A stretch of 33,331 nucleotides of DNA. Source: an uncultured Flavobacteriaceae bacterium (GTDB taxonomy: Bacteria; Bacteroidota; Bacteroidia; Flavobacteriales; Flavobacteriaceae). Made by a program: the position numbers and the translations under genes. The notes under the pieces are model-generated. The model ran no database searches, had not been told where the DNA came from, and saw only the letters and a program-made list of their open reading frames with translations. The stretch covers positions 1 through 33,331 of the forward strand of contig CAJXUB010000020.1 in assembly GCA_913061125.1 (NCBI GenBank). The letters are read 5' to 3'. Below, one piece after another: positions 7,393 through 16,168 of the stretch (positions are counted from its first letter, which is position 1; each line of letters starts with the position of its first letter).

Positions 7393-8475
7393 TCAAGGTA
7401 TTTCAAAAACATCCAGCACCGGAAGGGCTTGGTTATTAAAATCAAATAGCGCTTGATTTTCCCATGGTGAACCTTCGGTTGATTCTGGTCCATCCCAGGC
7501 AATGAGCTCTGCCCCCCAATAGGCAAAACCAATTCCGCCTTCAAGGGATGTGACAATATTTTTTAAATCGTTCAAAAATTGTTTTTGACCTACAGGAGAA
7601 GCTGGGTAATTGGGTAAAATAAGTTGTTCTTCAAGGCCTACAATATTATTGGTCCAATCGTTCCACCCCAATGTAAAGGGGTATGCCGTTTCGGCAATCA
7701 TAATATCCTTATCGAATAACGATTGCAGCTGAACCAGATGTTGTTCCAGTTGCGCCAATGATTTTCCATGCCAGAGAGGATAATATGAAATCCCAATAAT
7801 ATCATAATCTAGTGTCTTTAATTGATCAAAAAATACATTCGCGCCTTGGTGTCCCGCATAGTGAAGCATAATTTTTGTTTCCATAGAGTGATCTCTAACC
7901 GCTCGAATACCCTCACCTAAAAGTTCCAAAAATTGGTTGGGATTTGTATAGAGATTTCCATTTGGGAAAAGGAATCCATTATTAATTTCATTCCCAATTT
8001 GAATGATATTTGGTGCAATTTGTTGAACCACCATTTTGGTGTATTCATAAACAGTACTCTTAAGCGTCTCGAGATCTAGATTTTGCCAATTTTCAGGTGT
8101 AACTTGATGGCCAGGATCCGCCCATGTATCTGAGTAATGAAGGGTTAAATAAATATTGAAACCCATTGATTTCAAGAAATTCGAAAAGGATTTTACTTCC
8201 TCAAACCCAGAATATTCGTCTGAAGGATCAACCCACAGGCGTAGCCTGATGGTATTGATACCTTTGGATTTCAAGAACTCCAAAAAAGATACCGATTGAC
8301 CCATATCGTCCAAAAAAACCGGTTGGCTCAATTCTATTTTTGGAAACGATGAAATATCAACCGCAGAAATAAAGTCTCTGGGGATATCGTCATTTGAAAC
8401 TTCGCTGGGTTCATTAGACGAACACCTCCAAAAAATCAAAAAAGCCAATAAAACAAGTGCTGTATTTTTTTTCAT
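7393..8475 (-). CDS. GH53-family glycoside hydrolase (endo-beta-1,4-galactanase type)
   Basis: Known GH53 enzymes cut beta-1,4-galactan. The TIM barrel shows family marks: NTIRLRLWVDPSD, then LHYSDTWADPGHQ (the typical SDxWADPxxQ), then acid/base Glu163 in IQIGNEIN and nucleophile Glu262 in IMIAETAYPFT. The 360-residue length is normal for the catalytic domain. The N-terminus is hydrophobic and followed by Cys18 and a Ser/Glu-rich linker, suggesting a lipoprotein. However, the residues before the cysteine (FWR) fit the lipobox poorly, so anchoring is uncertain. It is transcribed away from the beta-glucan operon across a 390-bp shared region. Its substrate may therefore be galactan, or it may belong to the neighbouring glucan system. 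Confidence 0.85.
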   Translation of the reverse strand: MKKNTALVLLAFLIFWRCSSNEPSEVSNDDIPRDFISAVDISSFPKIELSQPVFLDDMGQSVSFLEFLKSKGINTIRLRLWVDPSDEYSGFEEVKSFSNFLKSMGFNIYLTLHYSDTWADPGHQVTPENWQNLDLETLKSTVYEYTKMVVQQIAPNIIQIGNEINNGFLFPNGNLYTNPNQFLELLGEGIRAVRDHSMETKIMLHYAGHQGANVFFDQLKTLDYDIIGISYYPLWHGKSLAQLEQHLVQLQSLFDKDIMIAETAYPFTLGWNDWTNNIVGLEEQLILPNYPASPVGQKQFLNDLKNIVTSLEGGIGFAYWGAELIAWDGPESTEGSPWENQALFDFNNQALPVLDVFEIP

Positions 8476-8865
8476 ACGATCCTCAAATTAACAAAAAATG
8501 AAAGACTATAAAAAAGTAAGTATCAATTAAAGTCTTTAACACCCAATTTTTTAAATCAAATTTTTGACAACTATTTCCACAAACACTATGACGATTATCA
8601 CCAATGTTGTGGTATTTGGTAGTGTTATTTTTTATGCTTTTTACATTAGTTTTATGAAAAAAATCAAACTTTTAACCCCATTATCAGAGAATGAAAAGTG
8701 ATATCCCCGTATTGTTTCTGTTGCTATACGTTAGGCTGATGTATATGTTTTGTTGTGTTTTATTTTTTTAGCAAACTTAAAAAATAATGTACTTTGTCGA
8801 AATGTAATTTTAAAGGATTGCAGGAAATTTGATTAACCAACTTTAATGTTAATAAACCAACTTTA
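8476..8865. promoter_or_regulatory. 390-bp divergent control region between GH53 and the beta-glucan operon
   Basis: This AT-rich region contains no gene I can confirm. It holds a candidate plus-strand promoter at 8721-8751. It has a 14-base direct repeat at 8835-8848 and 8855-8868 that runs into the phosphorylase start codon. It also has a weak 37-codon ORF (8588-8701) encoding a hydrophobic segment followed by lysines, without a convincing ribosome binding site. No regulator gene is present on either side. Confidence 0.5.
8721..8751 (+). promoter_or_regulatory. Candidate promoter of the beta-glucan operon
   Basis: TTG at 8721-8723, a 20-base spacer and TATGTTTT at 8744-8751 (7 of 8 matches to TAnnTTTG) would start transcription near 8757. 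That leaves a leader of about 110 bases before the phosphorylase start. Confidence 0.4.
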
Positions 8866-8868
8866 ATG
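8835..8868 (+). repeat. 14-base direct repeat at the phosphorylase start
   Basis: AACCAACTTTAATG occurs at 8835-8848 and 8855-8868, a 20-base period or about two helical turns. The second copy contains the ATG at 8866. The ATG in the first copy opens a 6-codon ORF (MLINQL) whose TAA overlaps the phosphorylase ATG as TAATG. Confidence 0.8.
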
Positions 8869-11800
8869 AAAATTAAGAACACGATTTTTTCGGGACAAAA
8901 CCCCCTTAAGCACAACAACTCCGAGGTCTCTGGAACTGAAGTTGAATTTGCTGGCGAAATTTTTTATAAGATTTCAAATGTGGATGCCATGCGTCCTTTT
9001 TTTATGAGTATTGTCAGTAATTCAGACCACTGGCTTTTTATTTCGAGTTCCGGTGGGCTCTCTGCAGGTCGCAAAAACAGCAATTATGCCCTGTTTCCAT
9101 ACTACACCGACGATAAAATCACAGAATCTAGTGAACATACTGGAAGTAAGTCAATTTTTTTAATAACAACCGCTCAAAAAACCTTTTTGTGGGAACCGTT
9201 TTCAGTACGTCAACAAGGGGTTTATAATACCACACGAAATCTTTACAAAAACGCCTTTGGAAACCGCGTTATTTTTGAAGAAATTAACCACGACTTAAAA
9301 GTTTCTTTTTCTTACGAATGGAGCACAAGCGATGAATTTGGATTTGTTCGAAAATCAAATTTTACCAACAAATCGGATCAAAATTGTAATGTTCGAGTGT
9401 TGGATGGCATTCAAAATATTTTGCCCTATGGCGTGGAAGATGGATTGCAAAACAGTACCAGTAACTTGGTTGATGCCTACAAAAAATGCGAATTGGAACA
9501 AGAGTCTGGCGTTGGTATATTTTCATTAAGTGCCATCATTGTGGATCGGGCTGAACCCAGCGAAGCTTTAAAAGCCAATGTGGTGTGGTCATTGGGGTTG
9601 AATGATTCTAAAAAACTAATATCATCACTACAATTGGACCAATTCAGACAAGGAAGTCCAGTCCTTGAGGAGGTTGACATTAAGGCCGAACGTGGGGCCT
9701 ATTTTCTTACAACCGATATCGACTTGAAAGCCCAATCCTCCGAACAGTGGACCATTGTAGCCAACGTCAATCAAACCATAAATAACATCGTAGAAATTAA
9801 GGCTGCCCTTAAACAGCCCGATAATTTGATGCAGCAATTGACCACTTCAATTCAGGATGGAACAGAGCAATTGAAGGCCCTGGTTGCGGCCTCAGACGGG
9901 CTGCAATTAACATCCGATAAAGTCCGTAACGCCAGACACTTTGCCAATACCATGTTTAACATCATGCGAGGTGGAATTTTTGATCACAATTATTCCATTG
10001 AGAAGTCCGATTTTTGCCGCTACATCGAAAAGGCCAATTTTAAAGTATTTTTTAAGAAAACCGAACTTTTAAATGCCCTTCCGGACGTTTTTGATTTAGA
10101 CCACCTAAAAACTTTGGCACAGAATGATGACAATCAAAATTTTAAACGATTGTGTTTCGAATATCTTCCGCTAAAATTCAGCCGCCGCCATGGAGACCCC
10201 AGCCGCCCATGGAATAAATTTTCCATTAATACCAGAAGTGAGGATGGATCAAAAATTCTGGACTATCAAGGCAATTGGCGCGATATTTTTCAGAACTGGG
10301 AGGCACTGGTTCATTCCTACCCTGAATTTATTGAGGGGATGATTCACAAGTTTCTCAATGCCACAACGTTTGATGGCTACAACCCGTACCGAGTCACCAA
10401 AGACGGGTTTGACTGGGAAACGATTGAGCCAGATAACCCTTGGTCTTATATCGGGTACTGGGGCGACCACCAAATCATTTATCTTCTTAAATTTTTAGAA
10501 TTTATAGAAAATTATTACCCCAATAAATTAGAAAGCTATTTTGTTAAAGACCTGTTTGTTTATGCGAATGTTCCTTACAGAATTAAACCCTACGACGAGA
10601 TTTTAAAAGACCCCAAAAACACCATCGATTTTGATTACAACGCCGAAGAAAAAATTCAAATCAAACGCGGCGAAATTGGTATTGACGGGGCACTTCTCCG
10701 AGAAACTCATGTTTTTATTTATAAGGTCAATTTCATAGAAAAAATATTGGCAACAGTTTTAGCCAAAGTGTCCAATTTTATTCCAGAAGGTGGCATTTGG
10801 ATGAACACCCAGCGTCCCGAGTGGAACGATGCCAACAATGCTTTGGTGGGCAACGGGGTATCCATGGTAACATTATATTATTTGAGAAGATTTTTGAACT
10901 TCTTTGATGTTGTCTTGGAAAATACATCCGTTGAAAAAGTCAAAATATCTGTAGAATTATCGGAGCTATTTAACAAAATATCCAATACACTACATGAGCA
11001 TTTAGAACTCCTTTCAGGTGAAATTTCTGACCAAGATCGAAAGACAGTTTTGGACGGTTTGGGCCAACCGGCCAGCGATTACAGACAATCCATTTACGAC
11101 CATAGTTTTTCAGGTGAGAAAGAGGAAATTACTATGGCGAACCTGCAAAGCTTTGTAAAAGTTACGCTGAAATTTTTAGAACATTCCATTGATGCCAACA
11201 AAAGATCAGACAATTTATACCACGCCTATAACTTAATGACTGTCAGCGGTGAGAAATCGGTATCAATATCGTACCTCCCAGAAATGCTCGAGGGTCAAGT
11301 GGCTGTATTGAGTTCGGGTTATTTATCAACTCAGCAGGCATTGCAAGTGTTGGATGGTCTAAAAGCCAGCGCGTTATTCAGACCTGACCAGTACAGTTAT
11401 ATTTTATATCCAAATAAGAACCTGCCCAGATTTGTTGAAAAAAATAAAATATCTACTAAACAAATTCAATCTTCAAAATTGCTAAAACTTCTATTGGATC
11501 ATGGCAATACTCAATTGGTCACTCAAGACAAGGCCGGGGCGTATCATTTTAATGGAAATTTTAATAATGTCGATTATTTGAAGCAGGCTTTAGCGGTCTT
11601 ACCGGATCAATATCAAGACCTTGTTTCTGAAGAATCTCAACAAATTTGTGACATCTACGAGGCCATTTTCGATCACAAATCATTCACGGGGCGTTCAGGA
11701 ACATTTTTTGGTTACGAGGGGTTAGGGTCGATTTACTGGCACATGGTTTCTAAATTACTTTTGGCCGCTTATGAGGTCACTCAAAACGCCATTGATTCCG

Positions 11801-12318
11801 GCGAAGATGCTGCAACCATTGGCCAACTTTTTGATCATTATTTTGAAATTAATGCCGGAATCGGAGCCCATAAATCCCCCGAGTTGTATGGCGCATTTCC
11901 AACCGACCCCTACTCCCATACCCCAGGTGGAAAGGGCGCACAACAGCCCGGTATGACAGGTCAAGTTAAAGAAGATATTTTAAGTCGATTTGGAGAACTT
12001 GGCATTCGTGTAAGCGATGGAGTTTTAGGATTTGATCCTGTGATTTTACACCCCTCCGAATTTTTGTCAGAGACCCAATGTTTTGAATACTTTGACGTGA
12101 ATCAAAACAAACAAACCATTCAATTGGAAGAAAACACTTTGGCCTTTACAGTATGTCAAGTTCCTGTGGTTTATAAAAAATCCGAGCAACAGAACATTTC
12201 TGTCGATTGTGTCGATGGTACGACCATAACAATTCCAGGAAATCAACTGGATGTGGATACCACGCAACATATTTTTAAAAGAACACATCATGTGAAACAG
12301 CTAACCGTTTATGTTTAA
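8866..12318 (+). CDS. Large glucan phosphorylase, GH149/GH94-like (probably beta-1,3-oligoglucan)
   Basis: These enzymes split beta-glucan oligosaccharides with inorganic phosphate, releasing alpha-glucose-1-phosphate. The N-terminal 300 residues are a beta-sandwich typical of the GH94/GH149/GH161 group (ISSSGGLSAG, FPYYTDDKI). The (alpha/alpha)6 domain follows, with the probable general acid Asp655 in RPEWNDANNALVG. Candidate phosphate-site residues are His959 in GSIYWHMVSK and Thr1031-Gly1032 in PGMTGQVKE. There is no signal peptide, so the protein is cytosolic. At 1150 residues it is longer than typical GH94 cellobiose phosphorylases (about 800) and fits GH149, the beta-1,3-oligoglucan phosphorylase family. 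GH161 is the main alternative. It is first gene of an operon with three GH17 enzymes and a GH30, which supports a beta-1,3-glucan substrate. The family is firm at superfamily level; the exact family number is inferred. Confidence 0.82.
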   Translation: MKIKNTIFSGQNPLKHNNSEVSGTEVEFAGEIFYKISNVDAMRPFFMSIVSNSDHWLFISSSGGLSAGRKNSNYALFPYYTDDKITESSEHTGSKSIFLITTAQKTFLWEPFSVRQQGVYNTTRNLYKNAFGNRVIFEEINHDLKVSFSYEWSTSDEFGFVRKSNFTNKSDQNCNVRVLDGIQNILPYGVEDGLQNSTSNLVDAYKKCELEQESGVGIFSLSAIIVDRAEPSEALKANVVWSLGLNDSKKLISSLQLDQFRQGSPVLEEVDIKAERGAYFLTTDIDLKAQSSEQWTIVANVNQTINNIVEIKAALKQPDNLMQQLTTSIQDGTEQLKALVAASDGLQLTSDKVRNARHFANTMFNIMRGGIFDHNYSIEKSDFCRYIEKANFKVFFKKTELLNALPDVFDLDHLKTLAQNDDNQNFKRLCFEYLPLKFSRRHGDPSRPWNKFSINTRSEDGSKILDYQGNWRDIFQNWEALVHSYPEFIEGMIHKFLNATTFDGYNPYRVTKDGFDWETIEPDNPWSYIGYWGDHQIIYLLKFLEFIENYYPNKLESYFVKDLFVYANVPYRIKPYDEILKDPKNTIDFDYNAEEKIQIKRGEIGIDGALLRETHVFIYKVNFIEKILATVLAKVSNFIPEGGIWMNTQRPEWNDANNALVGNGVSMVTLYYLRRFLNFFDVVLENTSVEKVKISVELSELFNKISNTLHEHLELLSGEISDQDRKTVLDGLGQPASDYRQSIYDHSFSGEKEEITMANLQSFVKVTLKFLEHSIDANKRSDNLYHAYNLMTVSGEKSVSISYLPEMLEGQVAVLSSGYLSTQQALQVLDGLKASALFRPDQYSYILYPNKNLPRFVEKNKISTKQIQSSKLLKLLLDHGNTQLVTQDKAGAYHFNGNFNNVDYLKQALAVLPDQYQDLVSEESQQICDIYEAIFDHKSFTGRSGTFFGYEGLGSIYWHMVSKLLLAAYEVTQNAIDSGEDAATIGQLFDHYFEINAGIGAHKSPELYGAFPTDPYSHTPGGKGAQQPGMTGQVKEDILSRFGELGIRVSDGVLGFDPVILHPSEFLSETQCFEYFDVNQNKQTIQLEENTLAFTVCQVPVVYKKSEQQNISVDCVDGTTITIPGNQLDVDTTQHIFKRTHHVKQLTVYV

Positions 12319-12360
12319 TAATTTAATACAATTAGAACCAAATAGTTAAGAAATAATCTA

Positions 12361-13635
12361 ATGTTGAATTTAAATAAATACATATCGATTTGGATTTTAA
12401 TTTGTTTAAATTTTTCGTGTAAAAATCAAATAACCAAAGTGCAATTTACCACCCCGACAGCCGCTCAAATTCTTGGACATCCAGATTTTCTGGCCATGTC
12501 CTACGGCGGTTATCGTCAAACATCCAGAGACATCCAACCAACCCTAGCCGAAATTAAAGACGATTTGAAGTTGATGCACGCCATGGGAGTTCGGATCATC
12601 AGAACCTATAATTTGCAATTGCCTCAAGCGTCTAATATCTTGAAAGCTATCCGAGAACTGAGGTCTAAAAATAAGGCCTTTGAAATGTATGTGATGCTAG
12701 GCGCTTGGATGGATTGTAAAAATGCTTGGACGGATTTGCCTCCGGATCATTCTGTTGAAGATTTTGAGAATAACAGCTCTGAAATTTCAAAAGCAGTTGA
12801 ATTGGCCAATTTATATCCAGATATTGTTAAAATTGTCTCGGTTGGGAACGAAGCAATGGTTCATTGGGCAACGTCCTATTTTGTTCAGCCCAAAGTCATT
12901 CTGCGCTGGGTCAATCATCTTCAAGAGCTGAAACAACACCAAAAACTACCCAAAGATTTATGGATTACCAGTTCAGATAATTTTGCTTCTTGGGGCGGTG
13001 GAGGATCTGAATACCACAACAACGATTTGGAAGCTCTTATAGCTGCTGTCGATTACGTGTCAATTCACACCTATCCCTTTCATGACACCCATTACAATTC
13101 AGAATTTTGGTTAAGTCCCAGTCAAGAAAATTCGTTGGGGCCACACCAACGCACTGATCTTGCCATGGACCGCGCCATGGCTTATGCCATTGCGCAATAT
13201 GAGGCGGTAAAATCATACCTGCAACGTTTGGGTATTGACAAACCCATTCATATTGGCGAAACGGGTTGGGCGACCACTTCAGAAGGACTCTATGGTCCAA
13301 ACGGGTCCTTTGCTGCTGACGAATACAAACAAGCTTTGTATTACAAAAAAATGCGTCAATGGTCCAATAAAACCAATGTGGCGTGCTTCTTTTTTGAAGC
13401 TTTTGATGAGCCCTGGAAAGATGCCCAAAACCCCAACGGATCGGAAAATCATTTTGGATTATTTACGGTCGATGGAAAGGCCAAATATGCCTTATGGCAC
13501 AACGTCGATGAGGGAGTGTTCAAATCCTTGAGCCGAAACAATGTATCGATAACAAAAACGTTTAATGGAAACCAACACGAGTTGATGAAACACGTGTTTC
13601 CACCAAAAATAAAATTAACCCCACAATTGAAATAA
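12361..13635 (+). CDS. GH17 beta-1,3-glucanase-like lipoprotein
   Basis: GH17 is a retaining clan GH-A family acting on beta-1,3-glucans such as laminarin. The barrel carries acid/base Glu164 in VSVGNEAMV and nucleophile Glu300 in IHIGETGWAT. A second conserved block is FFFEAFDEPWKDA. The N-terminal hydrophobic helix ends LNFSCKNQ, so Cys20 is probably lipidated, although Asn-Phe-Ser is not an ideal lipobox. I place the protein in the envelope. It is very similar to the last gene of the operon (18515-19444), with the same TGWAT/AGWAT and FEAFDEPWK blocks, but that copy lacks a signal peptide. It follows the phosphorylase by 42 bases, and only 1 base separates it from the next gene. Confidence 0.88.
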   Translation: MLNLNKYISIWILICLNFSCKNQITKVQFTTPTAAQILGHPDFLAMSYGGYRQTSRDIQPTLAEIKDDLKLMHAMGVRIIRTYNLQLPQASNILKAIRELRSKNKAFEMYVMLGAWMDCKNAWTDLPPDHSVEDFENNSSEISKAVELANLYPDIVKIVSVGNEAMVHWATSYFVQPKVILRWVNHLQELKQHQKLPKDLWITSSDNFASWGGGGSEYHNNDLEALIAAVDYVSIHTYPFHDTHYNSEFWLSPSQENSLGPHQRTDLAMDRAMAYAIAQYEAVKSYLQRLGIDKPIHIGETGWATTSEGLYGPNGSFAADEYKQALYYKKMRQWSNKTNVACFFFEAFDEPWKDAQNPNGSENHFGLFTVDGKAKYALWHNVDEGVFKSLSRNNVSITKTFNGNQHELMKHVFPPKIKLTPQLK

Positions 13636-13636
13636 C

Positions 13637-14671
13637 ATGAAATTTTTAGTACTTTTTTTTGGTATTTGCCTATCTATTTATATCGTGATGAGCCCCCCAG
13701 ACCACGATGTTGTAACCACTTCCGAACGTTCAATTTTGGTCAATAACAATCCCTATTTCATAAAAGGGATCTGTTACCATCCTGTTGCGAAAGGAAAAAC
13801 AGAGCGTGATTTTGAATTGATTGACCAGGATTTGGCACTAATGAAAGAGGCCGGTATCAATACCATTCGGGTTTATGCCCCCATTGACGACCCTGATATT
13901 TTAGATAAAATTGACGAGTCAGGATTAAAACTAATCATCAGTTTTGGGTACAATCAAAACGGCCACTATGACATTCTTTCGGGGACTTTTATTGATTATA
14001 TCAAAAAATACAAATCACACAACGCCATCTTATTTTGGGAACTAGGAAATGAATACAACTATCATCCGGAGTGGTTTAACAATGACATTCAAAACTGGTA
14101 CAATGCCCTGAACAACGCCACAGAACTAATTCACAAAACAGACCCCAATCATCCTGTTGCAACGGCTCACGGCGATATGCCCGATGCTCAAGCCCTGGCA
14201 TCCAATCCTAACATAGATGTATGGGGGTTGAATGTGTACCGTTGGGATCAACCACAAACCATTTTTACGGAGTGGAAAAACGTAAGCGATAAACCCATTT
14301 ATTTGTCGGAAGCAGGAGCTGACAGTTATATGAAAATTTCAAAGGCAGGCTTCGACCAAGGTGAAAATCAAAAAGCACAAGCCGCGGCCAATGCCAATAT
14401 TCTGGACGCCGTTTTAAGTCACAGGGGCATCGTTTCTGGCGTGGCGGTTTTCTCTTTTACAGACGGCTGGTGGAAGGCCGGAAATCCCAACCAACAAGAT
14501 GTTGGTGGGTGGGCTCCCAACAGCAGTGGTGTTCCGTATGATGGTGCACCCAACGAAGAGTTTTGGGGTATTGTAGATATCGATCGGAATAAAAAAGAAA
14601 CTTTTCGAGTGATTAAAGATCGATTTAAACCATTAACGAAAAACAATATTAAAAATTCGCTTGATGAATAA
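13637..14671 (+). CDS. Clan GH-A glycoside hydrolase, family unresolved (GH2/GH5-like barrel)
   Basis: This 344-residue TIM-barrel hydrolase has probable acid/base Glu139 in FWELGNEYNYHPEW and nucleophile Glu225 in IYLSEAGADSY. The early part (ILVNNNPYFIKGICYHPV, then EAGINTIRVYAP) resembles the barrel domain of GH2 enzymes without their beta-sandwich domains, and also some GH5 proteins. I cannot assign a family. The N-terminus (MKFLVLFFGICLSIYIVMS) is a signal peptide or membrane anchor, so the protein acts outside the cytosol. It sits between the GH17 and GH30 lipoproteins with a 1-base gap before it and an 8-base overlap after it. It is therefore co-translated with them and likely acts on the same beta-glucan or its side branches. 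Confidence 0.8.
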   Translation: MKFLVLFFGICLSIYIVMSPPDHDVVTTSERSILVNNNPYFIKGICYHPVAKGKTERDFELIDQDLALMKEAGINTIRVYAPIDDPDILDKIDESGLKLIISFGYNQNGHYDILSGTFIDYIKKYKSHNAILFWELGNEYNYHPEWFNNDIQNWYNALNNATELIHKTDPNHPVATAHGDMPDAQALASNPNIDVWGLNVYRWDQPQTIFTEWKNVSDKPIYLSEAGADSYMKISKAGFDQGENQKAQAAANANILDAVLSHRGIVSGVAVFSFTDGWWKAGNPNQQDVGGWAPNSSGVPYDGAPNEEFWGIVDIDRNKKETFRVIKDRFKPLTKNNIKNSLDE

Positions 14672-16157
14672 AATAAAATCATTTGAGCTTTGTATATTAA
14701 CCACTATAGTTGGATTAAATCTTATGGCTTGCAAACCACACCCCTCGATTTCTGTTTATGAAACAGCGCAAAATGGCCATCGCTTAACGCTAATTGATTC
14801 AACCCCGTTATCAAAATCCAAACACACAGTGAGTTTAAATTTTGATCAAAAATTTCAAACGATTTCGGGATTTGGCGGTGCTTTTACGGAGGCCTCTGCG
14901 CATCTATTGAATCAACTTAGTACAGAAAAAAGAACAGAAATTTTAGAGGCCTATTTTGGTAAAAATGGGGCTCGATATTCTTTGACAAGGACCCATATGA
15001 ATTCCTGTGATTTTTCACTAAAAAACTACTCATATACCCCAGTTCCGGATGATAAACTCCTTGAACATTTTTCAATTGACGAAGACCGAAACGATCTCAT
15101 CCCGATGATACAAGACGCCATGTCTGTTTCGGAGGATGGGTTTAAAATAGTTGCCTCCCCATGGACAGCAGCTCCGTGGATGAAGGATAACAACAGTTGG
15201 GTTGGCGGTAAATTACGGCCAAAATATTACGATACTTGGGCCTTATTTTTTTCAAAATATGTTGATGCCTACAACAAAGAGGGAATCGATATTTGGGGAT
15301 TTACTGTAGAGAATGAACCCCTGGGCAACGGCAACAATTGGGAGAGCATGCATTTTACAGCCGAAGAAATGACTGATTTTGTCACGCATCATTTGGGGCC
15401 AAAATTAGAGGCCGATGGTAAAGGCGATCTGGTTATTTTGGGCTATGATCAAAATCGAGCTGATCTAAAAGAATGGGTAGATGTTATGTATGCCAATGAA
15501 GATTCATCTAAATATTTTGACGGTACTGCCATTCACTGGTACGAAAGTACGTACGACTATTTTCCAAAAGAGCTTCAATATGCCCATCAAAAAGCCCCAA
15601 ATAAATATTTAATTCAAACGGAAGCCTGTATAGACTCCGAGGTACCTGCATGGAAAGACGATGCATGGTATTGGAAAAAAGAGGCCACAGATTGGGGTTA
15701 CGATTGGCGTGAGCCCGAAAAACAATATTTGCATCCCAAATACGCTCCATTCAACCGTTATGCCAGAGACATCATTGGGTGTTTAAACAATTGGGTCGAT
15801 GGCTGGGTGGATTGGAATATGGTTTTGGATCGACAAGGCGGCCCCAATTGGTTTAAAAATTGGTGCGTCGCCCCCATAATTGTCGATATAGAATCCGATG
15901 AAGTCTACTATACCCCACTGTATTATGTGATGGCTCATTTCAGTAAATTTATTCGACCTGGCGCTGAAGTTTTGGGGGTCAATTCAACTGATAAAGATCT
16001 TATGGTGTCTGCTGCTCAAAATTCTGATGGCTCTTTGGCTGTGGTGGTTTTTAATGAAGGGGTCATTCCAAAGACTTTCAAACTTGAAGGGTCTAATTTT
16101 GAAAAGAACATAACAATTAGCCCTAAGGCCATTCAAACTATTGTCATTACGAACTAA
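14664..16157 (+). CDS. GH30 lipoprotein (beta-1,6-glucanase / beta-glucosidase type)
   Basis: This 497-residue GH30 protein has a well-formed lipobox LMAC, with Cys23 as lipidation site. GH30 marks include ISGFGGAFTEASAH, acid/base Glu218 in GFTVENEP and nucleophile Glu320 in LIQTEACID. The final 90 residues form the side beta-sandwich fused to the barrel in GH30 (VNSTDKDLMV to the end). Subfamilies 1 and 3 include glucosylceramidases and beta-1,6-glucanases. In a beta-1,3-glucan locus the likely role is to remove beta-1,6-linked glucose branches. I chose the ATG at 14664; the frame is open from a TTG one codon earlier. It overlaps the upstream gene by 8 bases and is followed by the symporter gene after 11 bases. 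Confidence 0.9.
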   Translation: MNKIKSFELCILTTIVGLNLMACKPHPSISVYETAQNGHRLTLIDSTPLSKSKHTVSLNFDQKFQTISGFGGAFTEASAHLLNQLSTEKRTEILEAYFGKNGARYSLTRTHMNSCDFSLKNYSYTPVPDDKLLEHFSIDEDRNDLIPMIQDAMSVSEDGFKIVASPWTAAPWMKDNNSWVGGKLRPKYYDTWALFFSKYVDAYNKEGIDIWGFTVENEPLGNGNNWESMHFTAEEMTDFVTHHLGPKLEADGKGDLVILGYDQNRADLKEWVDVMYANEDSSKYFDGTAIHWYESTYDYFPKELQYAHQKAPNKYLIQTEACIDSEVPAWKDDAWYWKKEATDWGYDWREPEKQYLHPKYAPFNRYARDIIGCLNNWVDGWVDWNMVLDRQGGPNWFKNWCVAPIIVDIESDEVYYTPLYYVMAHFSKFIRPGAEVLGVNSTDKDLMVSAAQNSDGSLAVVVFNEGVIPKTFKLEGSNFEKNITISPKAIQTIVITN

Positions 16158-16168
16158 ATCAACATACA

